Shown here: positions 25,034-34,205 of the stretch, piece after piece
How positions within the stretch are numbered: the first letter of the stretch is position 1
Layout of the letters: every line of letters begins with the position of its first letter
Origin: Rhodococcus sp. UNC23MFCrub1.1
GTDB taxonomy: Bacteria > Actinomycetota > Actinomycetes > Mycobacteriales > Mycobacteriaceae
NCBI RefSeq assembly: GCF_000686025.1
Contig: NZ_JMLQ01000001.1
Coordinates: 434,001-498,000 of the forward strand
DNA: 64,000 nt
Direction of reading: 5' to 3'
The notes under the pieces: model-generated
The model's input: the letters and a program-made list of their open reading frames with translations, nothing else
Database searches by the model: none
Told to the model about the DNA's origin: nothing
Translations under genes and position numbers: made by a program

Positions 25034-26575
25034 TCAGTTGACCTCGCGGTCCATCCCGTCCCAGTAGGGCGTGCGTAACTTGAACTTCTGCAGCTTGCCG
25101 GTGGCCGTGCGCGCCAACTCGTCCCGGAACTCCACGGTGGTCGGCGCCTTGTACCCGGCCAGTCGCTGCTTGCACCACGCGATGAGGTCGACCTCCGTCT
25201 CCGGGCCGGCGTCCACGTCCGGCGCGAGCACCACCAAGGCCTTGATCGTCTCGCCCCACTTCTCGCTCGGCACCCCGATGACGGCGACCTCGCTCACCGA
25301 GGGATGGGAGAAGAGGCAGTCCTCGACCTCGATGGACGAGACGTTCTCGCCGCCGGTGATGATCACGTCCTTCTTGCGGTCGGCGATGGTGAGATAGCCG
25401 TCGTCGCCGATGAGGCCGCCGTCACCGGTGTGGAACCAGCCGCCGTCCAGCGTTCTGGCGCTCTCCTCGGGCCGCCCCCAGTAGCCCTCCATGACGACGT
25501 TGGATCGCGCCAACACCTCGCCGGTCGGGTCGACGTCGAGTCGGACACCCAGTGCGGGGGCGCCGGCCCGAGTGAGCTTCGCGGCACGCTCCTCGGGTTC
25601 CAGATCGTCCCACTCCTGGCGAGTGCGGTTGACGGTCAGCAGAGGGGACGTCTCGGTGAGCCCGTAGATCTGGATGAACTCCCACCCCAGTTCACGCTCC
25701 ACGCGCGCAACGGTCTTCGTCGGTGGCGGCGCACCGGCCATGATGATGCGCACCCGATCCCGGCCGGGGATCTCGCCCTCCCACGACTGCGCGGCATCGA
25801 GCACGGCTGCCGCGACGGCGGGGGCCGCACACATCACCGTCACGCCGTGATCGCGCACGCGGCGCAGGATCTCGGCGCCGTCGACCTTGCGCAGGACGAT
25901 GTGCTGCGCACCGACTCCCGTCATCGCGAACGGCTGTCCCCAGCCGTTCGCGTGGAACATGGGCAGGGTGTGGAGGTAGACGTCGCGATCGCTGACGCCG
26001 ACGTGCATGCCGAAGGTGACCGCGTTGACCCAGATGTTGCGGTGCGTGATCTGGACACCCTTGGGGCGAGCCGTGGTCCCCGACGTGTAGTTGATGGCAG
26101 CGGTTGCGTTCTCGTCCGGATCCCACGGTGCCGGAGTGGATCCCGGCGGAGCGTACAGATTCTGGTCGTCACCGAGAACGACGACGTGTTCGCACTCGAC
26201 GTCGCCGAGCGAGTCCTTCAGCTCCGGATCGATGTAGAGCACGCGCGCACCGGAGTCCTCGATGATGTACCGCACCTCGTCCGGCCGGAGTCTAAAATTG
26301 ACGGGAACGATGACGCGGCCCCAGCCACTGATTCCGTAGAACGACGTGAGCAGACGGCCCGCGTTGTGGCTGACGATCGCCACTCGATCGCCACGCTCGA
26401 TACCCAGATCGTCGAGTTTCGCGGCCTGCCGCCGGGCGAGGTCCGCCATCTCGGCATAGGTCGGCGATCCGAGGCTCGGAGCGGGCTGATCGGGCTCGTC
26501 GACGAACCCGACCCGGTCTCCGTACACGGCGGCGGCGCGGTCGAGGAAGTCGGTGACACTGAACGGGACGAACAT
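25034..26575 (-). CDS. fatty acyl-CoA synthetase (AMP-forming)
   Basis: 513 residues of the ANL adenylating family. A3-type P-loop NYTSGTTARPKGVQITHRN, then IYGLTETSPL, GGWFHTGDGGLIGDDGYL, DRKKDVIITGGENVSSIEVE and the catalytic Lys in RTATGKLQKFKLR. It forms an acyl-adenylate and then an acyl-CoA; the short insert pattern matches the medium/long-chain FadD-type acyl-CoA ligases of mycobacteria. The substrate chain is unassigned. It is followed by a TetR gene on the same strand upstream. Confidence 0.85.
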   Translation of the reverse strand: MFVPFSVTDFLDRAAAVYGDRVGFVDEPDQPAPSLGSPTYAEMADLARRQAAKLDDLGIERGDRVAIVSHNAGRLLTSFYGISGWGRVIVPVNFRLRPDEVRYIIEDSGARVLYIDPELKDSLGDVECEHVVVLGDDQNLYAPPGSTPAPWDPDENATAAINYTSGTTARPKGVQITHRNIWVNAVTFGMHVGVSDRDVYLHTLPMFHANGWGQPFAMTGVGAQHIVLRKVDGAEILRRVRDHGVTVMCAAPAVAAAVLDAAQSWEGEIPGRDRVRIIMAGAPPPTKTVARVERELGWEFIQIYGLTETSPLLTVNRTRQEWDDLEPEERAAKLTRAGAPALGVRLDVDPTGEVLARSNVVMEGYWGRPEESARTLDGGWFHTGDGGLIGDDGYLTIADRKKDVIITGGENVSSIEVEDCLFSHPSVSEVAVIGVPSEKWGETIKALVVLAPDVDAGPETEVDLIAWCKQRLAGYKAPTTVEFRDELARTATGKLQKFKLRTPYWDGMDREVN

Positions 26576-26615
26576 TCGACCGACACTAACAAGGCTCCGC
26601 GCCGTGCGGCGCAGT

Positions 26616-27200
26616 TCACCGAGAGGCGGTGCCCAGCAGGTCGGCCATCATGCCGACGAGCCACTCCTCGACGACGTCGAGCGGCCGCGTGCTCCGTTGC
26701 GCCTTGCACATGAGGAGGGCGCCCTCGATGGCCGACAGGGCAAGGGTCGCACCGCGTTCCGCGTCGTCACGAGCGACACCGCGCTCGCACAGAGAGTCCG
26801 CGATGATCTTCTCCCACGACGTGAAGGCCGCACCTGCCGCGTCGCGGGCACCCGGGGTGTTGGGCCCCTCGACGGCCGCCGCACCGACGGGACACCCCGC
26901 GACGTGATCCGTCGCGACGAGTTGGTCACGGAACGACCCGACGATGGAGGCCATGGTGTGCTCGGGTCCCCGCGACGCGAGACCCGCCGAGATCATCGAT
27001 CCCATGAAGTCACCCGCGCCCCGTGTCGCTTCCTCGACGAGCTGCGGGCGCCCTCCGGGAAAGTGGTGGTAGATCGATCCGCGCGGCGCATGGGCATGCT
27101 CGATGACGTCGGCCACCGAGGTGGCCTCGACACCCTTCTCCCGGAACAGCAGCGCCGCGCTGCGCAACATGTCGGTACGGGCGGTGCTCTGCCTGGGCAT
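26616..27200 (-). CDS. TetR-family regulator (LmrA/YxaF type)
   Basis: 194 residues. Helix-turn-helix at about 10-58 (SAALLFREKGVEATSVADVI, APRGSIYHHFPGG) and a C-terminal domain with VAGCPVGAAAVE, the LmrA/YxaF signature. GAGAGGAATCCC precedes ATG 27200, and a -10-like TATAGT lies 30 bases further up within a GTGCAC-centred partial dyad. It may govern the downstream acyl-CoA synthetase or the upstream NmrA gene, which are on the same strand. Confidence 0.82.
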   Translation of the reverse strand: MPRQSTARTDMLRSAALLFREKGVEATSVADVIEHAHAPRGSIYHHFPGGRPQLVEEATRGAGDFMGSMISAGLASRGPEHTMASIVGSFRDQLVATDHVAGCPVGAAAVEGPNTPGARDAAGAAFTSWEKIIADSLCERGVARDDAERGATLALSAIEGALLMCKAQRSTRPLDVVEEWLVGMMADLLGTASR

Positions 27201-27248
27201 GGGATTCCTCTCGTTCTATGCAGTGCACTATACCGACCGTGCTCGTGC

Positions 27249-28097
27249 TCAGCCGACGGTGAGAAACTCCCGGAACGAGAGCGGTCGGCGTCCGGTGATC
27301 TCCTCCACGTCACCCGAGACGTCGGCGAGAGCTCCCGAGGCGATGGCCGTGTAGGTCGACACCCACGCGTCGTTCTGCCAGGCGGGTGCCGCCCACCGTG
27401 CCCTCGACTCGTAGGCCTCCGCCACCGTCTCGTCGTGGAACCGCACGTCGACTCCCCGGACATCGGACAGTGTGGCGGCCACCTCCGTCATCGACAGCGC
27501 CTCGGGCCCGGTCAGATCGTAGGTCCGGCCGAGGTGACGGGCCGGGTCGCTCAGCACCGCCGCAGCGGTGCGCGCTACGTCGACGCGGGCGACGAGCGCG
27601 GCACGCCCCTCCCCCGCCGGTCCGCGCAGAACACCGTCCTCCCCCACGAAGTGCTCCATGACGTCGAGGTAGAAGTTGTCCCGGAGGAACGTGAACCCGA
27701 TACCCGTGGACCGGATGTGACTCTCCGTGGCGTGGTGATCTCGGGCCAGGGTGAAGACGGCGTCCGGCGCGGCGCCGACGAACGACGTGTAGACGATGTG
27801 GCGCACGCCGGCGGCGACGGCCGAGTCGACGAACGTCCTCTGCTGGTCGACACGATCGGCGCTCTCGGAGGCCGAGACCATGAACAGGACCTCGATCCCG
27901 GCGAGTGCCTGCACCGCGGCGGTCGCGTCCGAGTAGGAACACTGCGCGACGTCGGCACCCGGGTGTGACGGCGCGCGACCGGCGTTCCGCACCAGCAGAC
28001 GCTGCGACGCGCCCGCGGCGGCGAGCGACGCGGCGACGGCGCCGCCGAGTGCGCCGGTCGATCCGGTGACCGCGACGGGAGTTCGGATGACGTTCAC
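27249..28097 (-). CDS. NmrA-family NAD(P)-binding oxidoreductase
   Basis: 282 residues. Rossmann motif VTGSTGALGGAV at the N-terminus, SYSDATAAVQALAGIEVLFM, GVRHIVYTSFVGAAPDAVF and LRDNFYLDVMEHFVG, as in NmrA/HSCARG and QorB quinone reductases. It acts as an NADPH-dependent quinone reductase or redox sensor. Catalytic Tyr-x3-Lys of classical SDRs is absent, as usual in the family. It is on the same strand as the TetR gene, 48 bases upstream of it. Confidence 0.78.
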   Translation of the reverse strand: MNVIRTPVAVTGSTGALGGAVAASLAAAGASQRLLVRNAGRAPSHPGADVAQCSYSDATAAVQALAGIEVLFMVSASESADRVDQQRTFVDSAVAAGVRHIVYTSFVGAAPDAVFTLARDHHATESHIRSTGIGFTFLRDNFYLDVMEHFVGEDGVLRGPAGEGRAALVARVDVARTAAAVLSDPARHLGRTYDLTGPEALSMTEVAATLSDVRGVDVRFHDETVAEAYESRARWAAPAWQNDAWVSTYTAIASGALADVSGDVEEITGRRPLSFREFLTVG

Positions 28098-28155
28098 GGG
28101 CTTTCCTCTCGTGACACGATGGCCGCCGGACGATCACCGACCAGGAGACTTTTTC

Positions 28156-29052
28156 ATGGCGACGTGGCAGATGCGCGCGGTGGCGCTGTACATGCGGGCG
28201 ACGGCGAAGCGGACGATGGCGTCCGAGGCTCGTGCCGACCGCCGGATGCGGCGGCCGAAGGACTCTCCGACTCCGCCGGCGCGCATGGCGGGACGGCACG
28301 ACATCGAGCGGTTCGAGGTCGCGGGACGGCCCGTCGACGTGGTGCGTCCGCGCGACCGACCCTGCGTCGGCGGCGTCCTGCATCTCCACGGCGGAGCGTT
28401 CGTCAGCGAGATCGCCGCTCAGCACTGGTCGCTCGTCGATCAGCTCACCGAGGCGGGGCTCGCTGTCGCGGTACCGCACTACGGTCTGGCTCCGGATCAC
28501 ACCGTGGACGACGCCTACCCCCTCCTGACGTCGGTCCACGAACGGATGGTGTCCGAGCACGGGATCGACCACACCGCGATCATGGGCGATTCCGCCGGCG
28601 GCACCCTCGCCCTCGGGCTCGCGCAACGGCTCGCGGCAGCCGGCAGACCGGGGTCTCATCTCTGCCTGATCTCCCCGTGGCTCGATCTCGCGCTGACGAA
28701 CCCGGCGATCCCCGATGTCGAGGCGCGCGACCCGTGGTTGTCGAGCGTCGGCCTGCGACATGTGGCGCGGACGTGGTCGAACGGTCGAGACCTCGACGAT
28801 CCCGTGGTCAGTCCACTGCGCGGGCCCACGCGCGGACTACCGCCCGTTCACGTCCTGATCGGGGATAGAGATCTGTTCCTGCCCGACGTCCGGGCGTTCG
28901 TGGACGAGGCGCGCGCAGCGGGCGTCGACATCCGCAGCACCGAGTGTCCCGGGGCGATCCACGTCTACCCCCTGCTTCCCACACCCGAGGGGGCGAGCGC
29001 GCGGCGCAGCATCGTCGACGCCCTGATACGCGATCTCACGACCGCGCCCTGA
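28156..29052 (+). CDS. alpha/beta-hydrolase esterase, hormone-sensitive lipase family
   Basis: 298 residues from ATG 28156 (CCAGGAG upstream). The oxyanion motif HLHGGAF is followed by the nucleophile motif MGDSAGGTLAL, an Asp in VLIGDRDLFLPDV and the final His in GAIHVYPLLP, a full Ser-Asp-His triad. Family IV esterases cleave short acyl esters. The basic N-terminal 45 residues lack a clear signal peptide. It is divergent from the NmrA gene. Confidence 0.85.
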   Translation: MATWQMRAVALYMRATAKRTMASEARADRRMRRPKDSPTPPARMAGRHDIERFEVAGRPVDVVRPRDRPCVGGVLHLHGGAFVSEIAAQHWSLVDQLTEAGLAVAVPHYGLAPDHTVDDAYPLLTSVHERMVSEHGIDHTAIMGDSAGGTLALGLAQRLAAAGRPGSHLCLISPWLDLALTNPAIPDVEARDPWLSSVGLRHVARTWSNGRDLDDPVVSPLRGPTRGLPPVHVLIGDRDLFLPDVRAFVDEARAAGVDIRSTECPGAIHVYPLLPTPEGASARRSIVDALIRDLTTAP

Positions 29053-29062
29053 CGTCGCTGCG

Positions 29063-29296
29063 TCAGGTGTCGCTCACCGCATCACGACGCGCGCGGAGAC
29101 GCCGGAGACGAACGACGACGACCACGGCGAGCAACAACCACCCGGCGCCGATCACACTGCAGCCGACCACGACCATGGTGCGCAACGGATGATCCTGGTC
29201 GAGGCGTGCACCGACGAGCGCCCAGAACAGGCCCAGCACCGCGAACAAGGCCATCGCCTGCGCGACGGATCGCTTGAACGTCACTCGTCTCGTCAC
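29063..29296 (-). CDS. small two-helix membrane protein
   Basis: 77 residues. Two hydrophobic segments (about 11-30, VAQAMALFAVLGLFWALVG; and about 40-62) flank a short loop HPLRTM, and a basic tail LRRLRARRDA follows. I recognise no family. It is convergent with the esterase, 10 bases apart. Confidence 0.6.
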   Translation of the reverse strand: MTRRVTFKRSVAQAMALFAVLGLFWALVGARLDQDHPLRTMVVVGCSVIGAGWLLLAVVVVVRLRRLRARRDAVSDT

Positions 29297-29452
29297 CAGC
29301 GGGGTGTACCCCGCACCGGGCGCGGACTACCCCCGAGGGGGGTGCGAGTCTCGTCACGCGGGAACGACGACGGTGCAGCAGCGCGGAACAAAACATGACC
29401 GTGCTCGGTTCTGAGTACAGTCATATAAACCCGTCACAGAATCGAGCTCGTC

Positions 29453-30166
29453 ATGACCGCTCTCGCCGGATCCGTCGTCCTCGTCACCGGAGCCAACGGT
29501 GGCATCGGTACGCAGTTCGTCCACGACGCCCTCGCCCGCGGCGCCGCCAAGGTGTACGCCAGCGCCCGGACGCCGCGCGACTGGGACGACGACCGCATCG
29601 TTCCCGTCACCCTGGACGTGACCGACCCCGCGTCCGTCGAGGCCGCCGCCGCACAGGCCGCGGACGTCACGGTGCTGATCAACAACGCGGGCGCACTTCC
29701 GCCCGGCGCCAGCCTGCTCGACGTCGAGGTCGCCGACATCCGCGCCACCATGGAGGTGAACTTCTTCGGTCCCCTGCTCGTGGCGCGAGCTTTCGCGCCG
29801 GCACTGACAGCTCACGGCGCGGGCGTGCTGATCGACGTGCACTCGGTCGCCAGCTGGTACCACTTCGGTGGCGCGTACAGCGCGTCCAAGGCGGCCCTCT
29901 GGGCGGCCACCAATTCCCTGCGTCTCGAACTGGCGCCCCGGGGCGTGCTCGTCACCGGTGTGCACATGGGGTACGTCGACACCGCGATGGCGGCGGGCGC
30001 CGACGGGCCGAAGTTGACGACCGAGCAGCTCGTCGCGGCCGTTCTGGACGGAGTCGAGGCAGGTGAGACGGAGGTGCTCGCCGACGAGCTGACCGTCAGC
30101 ACCAAGGCCGCACTGGCCGGACCACTCGACGCCCTGTACCCCGGATCCCGCCCCACCACAGTCTGA
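29453..30166 (+). CDS. short-chain dehydrogenase/reductase
   Basis: 237 residues, classical SDR. It shows VTGANGGIGTQFVHDAL, NNAGALPPG, and the catalytic Ser and Y-x3-K in HSVASWYHFGGAYSASKAAL. It is NADP(H)-dependent with unknown substrate. CATATAAA upstream of the ATG could be the -10. A quinone reductase-like gene follows 34 bases later and may be co-transcribed. Confidence 0.85.
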   Translation: MTALAGSVVLVTGANGGIGTQFVHDALARGAAKVYASARTPRDWDDDRIVPVTLDVTDPASVEAAAAQAADVTVLINNAGALPPGASLLDVEVADIRATMEVNFFGPLLVARAFAPALTAHGAGVLIDVHSVASWYHFGGAYSASKAALWAATNSLRLELAPRGVLVTGVHMGYVDTAMAAGADGPKLTTEQLVAAVLDGVEAGETEVLADELTVSTKAALAGPLDALYPGSRPTTV

Positions 30167-30200
30167 TTCGACCGGCCGAAGAGAACTCAGGAGGCTCACG

Positions 30201-31199
30201 ATGCGCGCACTCGTTCTCACCCGCTACAAGCACCCTCTCGTCGAACGGGATGTTCCGGAGCCGATCGTCGGTGATCACGACGTCCTGATCAGAGTGGAGG
30301 CGGCCGGTCTCAACGTGCTCGACGAGAAGATCCGTCTCGGCGAGTTCACGCAGATACTTCCGTACACCCTTCCCCGCACACTCGGTCACGACGTCGCCGG
30401 CACCGTTCTCGCAGTCGGCTCGGCGGTGCGGTCCTTCGCACCGGGGGACGAGGTCTGGTCGCGGCCACCGACCGATCACATCGGCACCTTCGCCGAGCGC
30501 ATCGCCGTTCCCGAGTCCGACGTGGCACCGAAACCGGCCGGCATCAGCATGGCCGAGGCCGGGTCGCTGCCCCTCGTCGCGCTCACCGCGTGGCAGGCGT
30601 TGGTCGAGCGAGGCGGCCTGCAGGCAGGTCAGACGGTGCTGATCCATGCGGGGGCCGGTGGTGTGGGCACCATCGCCGTCCAGCTTGCGAAACATCTGGG
30701 AGCGACCGTGGTGACCACGGCCAGTGCCCGCAACGCCGACTTCCTGCGGGCACTGGGCGCCGACGTCGTGATCGACTACCACACCGACGATCTCGACACC
30801 CTGTCCGGCGTCGACCTCGTGCTCGACAGCGTCGGCGGTGAGACACTCGAGACCTCGCTCCGCGTGCTGAAGCGAGGTGGCAAGGCCATCGGGATCACCG
30901 GCCCGCCGGACCCCGCCTTCGCCTCCGACGCAGGCCTGAACATCGTCGTCCGCACGGCCATCGCGGTGATCAGCCGGAAGATTCGTCGACAGGCGGCGAA
31001 AGCCGATGTGTCGTACGAATTCCTGTTCATGCACGCGGACGGCGGTCAGCTACGGGAGATCGCCGCCCTGATCGAGAACGGGGCGCTCCGTCCCGTCGTC
31101 GGCCGCACCATCACCTTCGACGAGATACCCGAGGCGCTGTCGACGATGTCCGCCGGCGGCAACCGCGGAAAGATCGTGGCCACCCTTCCCGTCACCTGA
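30201..31199 (+). CDS. NADPH:quinone oxidoreductase-like MDR enzyme
   Basis: 332 residues of the zinc-free MDR/quinone oxidoreductase group. N-terminal GroES-like domain with LGHDVAGTVLAVGSAVRSFA, nucleotide-binding VLIHAGAGGVGTIAVQLAKH, and C-terminal ITFDEIPEALSTMSAGGNRG. It reduces quinones or enones with NADPH. AGGAGGCTCACG gives a strong ribosome site. It probably forms a two-gene unit with the upstream SDR. Confidence 0.82.
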   Translation: MRALVLTRYKHPLVERDVPEPIVGDHDVLIRVEAAGLNVLDEKIRLGEFTQILPYTLPRTLGHDVAGTVLAVGSAVRSFAPGDEVWSRPPTDHIGTFAERIAVPESDVAPKPAGISMAEAGSLPLVALTAWQALVERGGLQAGQTVLIHAGAGGVGTIAVQLAKHLGATVVTTASARNADFLRALGADVVIDYHTDDLDTLSGVDLVLDSVGGETLETSLRVLKRGGKAIGITGPPDPAFASDAGLNIVVRTAIAVISRKIRRQAAKADVSYEFLFMHADGGQLREIAALIENGALRPVVGRTITFDEIPEALSTMSAGGNRGKIVATLPVT

Positions 31200-31229
31200 C
31201 CGGCGGCGGCTCCCGGTAGCGTCGTCGCG

Positions 31230-32822
31230 ATGAGCTGGATTCGCATGAACGACGTCACCGCCGGGTACGAGCAGAAAGTCGTTCTCCGCGAGGTGTTCTT
31301 CCGTCTCTCCGACGGAGACAGGGTGGGCCTCACCGGCCGTAACGGGTCGGGCAAGACCACGCTCCTGCAACTGCTCCTGGGTCGCGTCGCGCCGGACTCC
31401 GGCACGGTGGACGTCACCGAGGGTGCTCGGATCGGCTACTTCTCCCAGTTCTCCGAGCTCGACGGCGATCGCAGCATCACCGCCGAACTCGAGTCGCTCT
31501 TCGGGGACATCAGGGCGGTGGAGACGGAACTGGCCGAGGTCGAGACGGCGCTCGGAGGCGACATCGACGAGAAGGAGATGTACCGCCTCGTCGACCGCCA
31601 GGCCGAGCTGCTCGAGCAGATGGAGGTCGGCGGTGGATGGACGTACCACCAGCAGATCGACACCGCCCTGTCGATGCTGGGTTTCGACGCCGAGCGTCGA
31701 GAACTGCCGGTGGACAAGCTGTCCGGTGGATGGCGCAACCGAGCCGCGCTGGCCCGCATCGTCCTGGAATCGCCCGACGTCCTCCTTCTGGACGAGCCGA
31801 CCAACTTCCTCGACGTCGCCGGGATCACGTGGCTCGAGCGGTGGCTCCGTGACTTCCGCGGCGCACTGCTCCTCGTCTCCCACGATCGCCATTTTCTCGA
31901 GCAGGTGGTGACCACCATCGTCGAGATCGAGAACAACCGGTTGCACACCTACGACGGGAGCTACTCGGAGTACGTGCAGCAGAAGCAGTTCCGACTGAAG
32001 AACCTCGAGAAGGAGTTCAGCACCGAGCAGCAACTCCTGGCCTACGAGCAGGACGCGATCACCGACCGGAAGGAAGCCGCGAAGAATCCGAGCGGCGTAC
32101 TGAAGCGGCGACTGGCGTCGATCAAGAAGAGCAAGACCCCTCGACCGGTCGATCAGATCATCACGTCGATCTACAGCGGACTGCACGTGCACGACGACCT
32201 CTGCGTCGTCGACGGCGTCACGAAGGGGCACGGCGGCGATCCACTGTTCGCGGATCTCTCCTTCGAGATCCATCGGGGCGACCGCATCGCGATCACCGGC
32301 CCCAACGGCTGCGGGAAGTCCACGCTCCTCGACGTGCTGACCGGGCTCGCACCCGCCGACTCCGGAACGGTGAAGTGGAAGGTCAAGGCGCCCGCGTTCA
32401 TTCACTACAACACGGTGCTCGCGAACCTCGATCCGGACGACACCGTCACGCACGCGGTCAACGCGATGCCGGACAGTCTGGCACTGACCGCGACCCGGAA
32501 GGACGTGGCACGCTTCCTCGCTCTGCTGCAGTTCTCCGAGGCCGAACAGAAGCAGCGCATCGGAACGCTGTCCGGAGGTCAACAGGCACGCGTCGCGTTG
32601 GCCCAGTGTCTCCTGTTCGGAGCCGGCGTCATCGTGCTGGACGAGCCGACGAACCATCTCGACCTCCCGAGCGCGCACGTCCTCGAGCGAGCGCTGACGG
32701 CGTTCCCCGGGGCCGTCGTGGTGGTGAGCCACGACCGCTTCTTCATCGAGAAGGTGGCCTTCCGCCAACTCGCCTTCGACGGCCGGGGCGGAGTGCAGAA
32801 GATCGCCGGCGTGCAGATGTAG
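31230..32822 (+). CDS. ABC-F ATPase (ribosome-associated)
   Basis: 530 residues: two ABC cassettes and no membrane domain. Walker A motifs LTGRNGSGKTTLLQ and ITGPNGCGKSTLLD, signatures LSGGWRNRAALAR and LSGGQQARVALAQ, and Walker B LLLDEPTNFLD and IVLDEPTNHLD are intact. The linker between the domains (about 240-320) carries QKQFRLKNLEKEF and KRRLASIKK, the P-site interaction motif region. ABC-F proteins act on the ribosome, in translation control or antibiotic protection; the exact subfamily is unsure. Confidence 0.88.
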   Translation: MSWIRMNDVTAGYEQKVVLREVFFRLSDGDRVGLTGRNGSGKTTLLQLLLGRVAPDSGTVDVTEGARIGYFSQFSELDGDRSITAELESLFGDIRAVETELAEVETALGGDIDEKEMYRLVDRQAELLEQMEVGGGWTYHQQIDTALSMLGFDAERRELPVDKLSGGWRNRAALARIVLESPDVLLLDEPTNFLDVAGITWLERWLRDFRGALLLVSHDRHFLEQVVTTIVEIENNRLHTYDGSYSEYVQQKQFRLKNLEKEFSTEQQLLAYEQDAITDRKEAAKNPSGVLKRRLASIKKSKTPRPVDQIITSIYSGLHVHDDLCVVDGVTKGHGGDPLFADLSFEIHRGDRIAITGPNGCGKSTLLDVLTGLAPADSGTVKWKVKAPAFIHYNTVLANLDPDDTVTHAVNAMPDSLALTATRKDVARFLALLQFSEAEQKQRIGTLSGGQQARVALAQCLLFGAGVIVLDEPTNHLDLPSAHVLERALTAFPGAVVVVSHDRFFIEKVAFRQLAFDGRGGVQKIAGVQM

Positions 32823-32832
32823 CCCGGGGTTC

Positions 32833-34068
32833 TCAGCGCGGCGGCACCCGGTGCAGAAGCAGCGTGGCCGCGTCGAGCACCTGATCACGGTCGCGGGTGA
32901 GTCGATACTCCACACACGGCTCCCCGTCCGCGGTGCACGGCACCGCGGTCAGCGCCGCGGCGAATTCCGGGTCCACCACCACGATCGAGTGTTCTCTCGC
33001 CAGCGGCTCGCTCTGTCCGATCACGACGATTCGATGGTGGCCGGCCAGCGATCGCGCGTCTCCCGCGGTGAACAGCACGGTCAGAGCACTTCGCTCGGAC
33101 AGCTGATCGAGCAGCTGCCGCCGAGTCCCGATCATCGTCTCCGGCTCCGGGACCGTGACGAGCACCAACGATGTCGGCCCACACTCCAGGGCACGACGGA
33201 GCAGATCCGCCTCCAGGTCGGCCAGCGCGGCCGGGGTGGTCCGCACCGCGGACCCGCGGCCGTGAGTGAGCCCGAAGGGTGTCACGGCCACCGGGGCACG
33301 CACCGTCACAGCGGGGCCGGCCAGCCCTGGATGCGGTCGACGCGGCACGGCGTCGAAACTCGGTAGCGGGCCGGGCGCGCCGAAGTACCAGCCCTGCCCC
33401 CACGAGGCACCGAGCTCGAGGGCGCGGGCCTCGTGCGCAGCATTCTCGATTCCCTCGGCGACGACCACGGAGCCCGTTCGCGCGGTCTCCGCGGCCACCG
33501 CGGCGAGGAGCGCGATCGTCTCCGGCGTGGAAGGTTGCTGGACCAGGCGCATCTCCAGCTTGACGACGTCCGGTCGCAGCAACGCCAGCAGCGCGAGGCT
33601 CGACGAGTCCGCCCCCACGTCGTCGACGGCGATACGCCACCCCAGGTCTCGGGCGTGCGCGACCGCACGCAGTATTCCGGCCGGATCCGCCATCAGGTCA
33701 CGCTCGGTGATCTCCACGACGATGGACTGGTCGGCGGCGTCCACGAGCGCACCGCGTGCAAAATCCGGCGGTGGGGCGTCCAGGGCGGCGGGTTCGGAGT
33801 TCACGAACAACGCCAGTTCACTCGGGAGTCCCGCTTCCGCTGCGCCACGCACTGCGGACACGCGGCAGAGCCAATCGAACTCGGCGGTCACACCCCGGCG
33901 CTCGGCCTCGGCGAACAAGTCCTCGGGTGAGCCGCCGGACGCCGGCCTGGTCAAAGCCTCGTAGCCGACGATCGAGCGATTCCTCAGATCGACGATGGGC
34001 TGATAGACGGTGTCGATCGGTCCGGGAAGAAGAGGGGGTGCGTCCACCACATGCCCTTTCCGATCCAC
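32833..34068 (-). CDS. EAL-domain protein with C-terminal DICT sensor
   Basis: 411 residues from GTG 34068 (GGAG upstream); ATG 34179 and a start at 34227 are in frame alternatives. The EAL c-di-GMP phosphodiesterase domain (about 15-245) keeps YEALTRP, FVNSEP, EITERD, DDVGADSSSL, KLEMRLV (Glu where Asp is usual) and VVAEGIE. The C-terminal part (about 285-410: LLRRALECGPTSLVLVTVPE, DPEFAAALTAVPC, YRLTRDRDQVLDAA) matches the DICT sensory domain. It is probably a c-di-GMP hydrolase or receptor, divergent from a Ser/Thr kinase. Confidence 0.75.
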   Translation of the reverse strand: MDRKGHVVDAPPLLPGPIDTVYQPIVDLRNRSIVGYEALTRPASGGSPEDLFAEAERRGVTAEFDWLCRVSAVRGAAEAGLPSELALFVNSEPAALDAPPPDFARGALVDAADQSIVVEITERDLMADPAGILRAVAHARDLGWRIAVDDVGADSSSLALLALLRPDVVKLEMRLVQQPSTPETIALLAAVAAETARTGSVVVAEGIENAAHEARALELGASWGQGWYFGAPGPLPSFDAVPRRPHPGLAGPAVTVRAPVAVTPFGLTHGRGSAVRTTPAALADLEADLLRRALECGPTSLVLVTVPEPETMIGTRRQLLDQLSERSALTVLFTAGDARSLAGHHRIVVIGQSEPLAREHSIVVVDPEFAAALTAVPCTADGEPCVEYRLTRDRDQVLDAATLLLHRVPPR

Positions 34069-34205
34069 AACTGCTCCGACGTCCCCACCCGGCCACACAG
34101 TGTGCCTCGAGTTCCGTTCGAGTCGGACATCGCGGCTCTGCGTGACCAATGGCCGACCCGCCCTAGGATCAATGCCCATGGTGAACCGGTCGACAGGTGC
34201 GATGA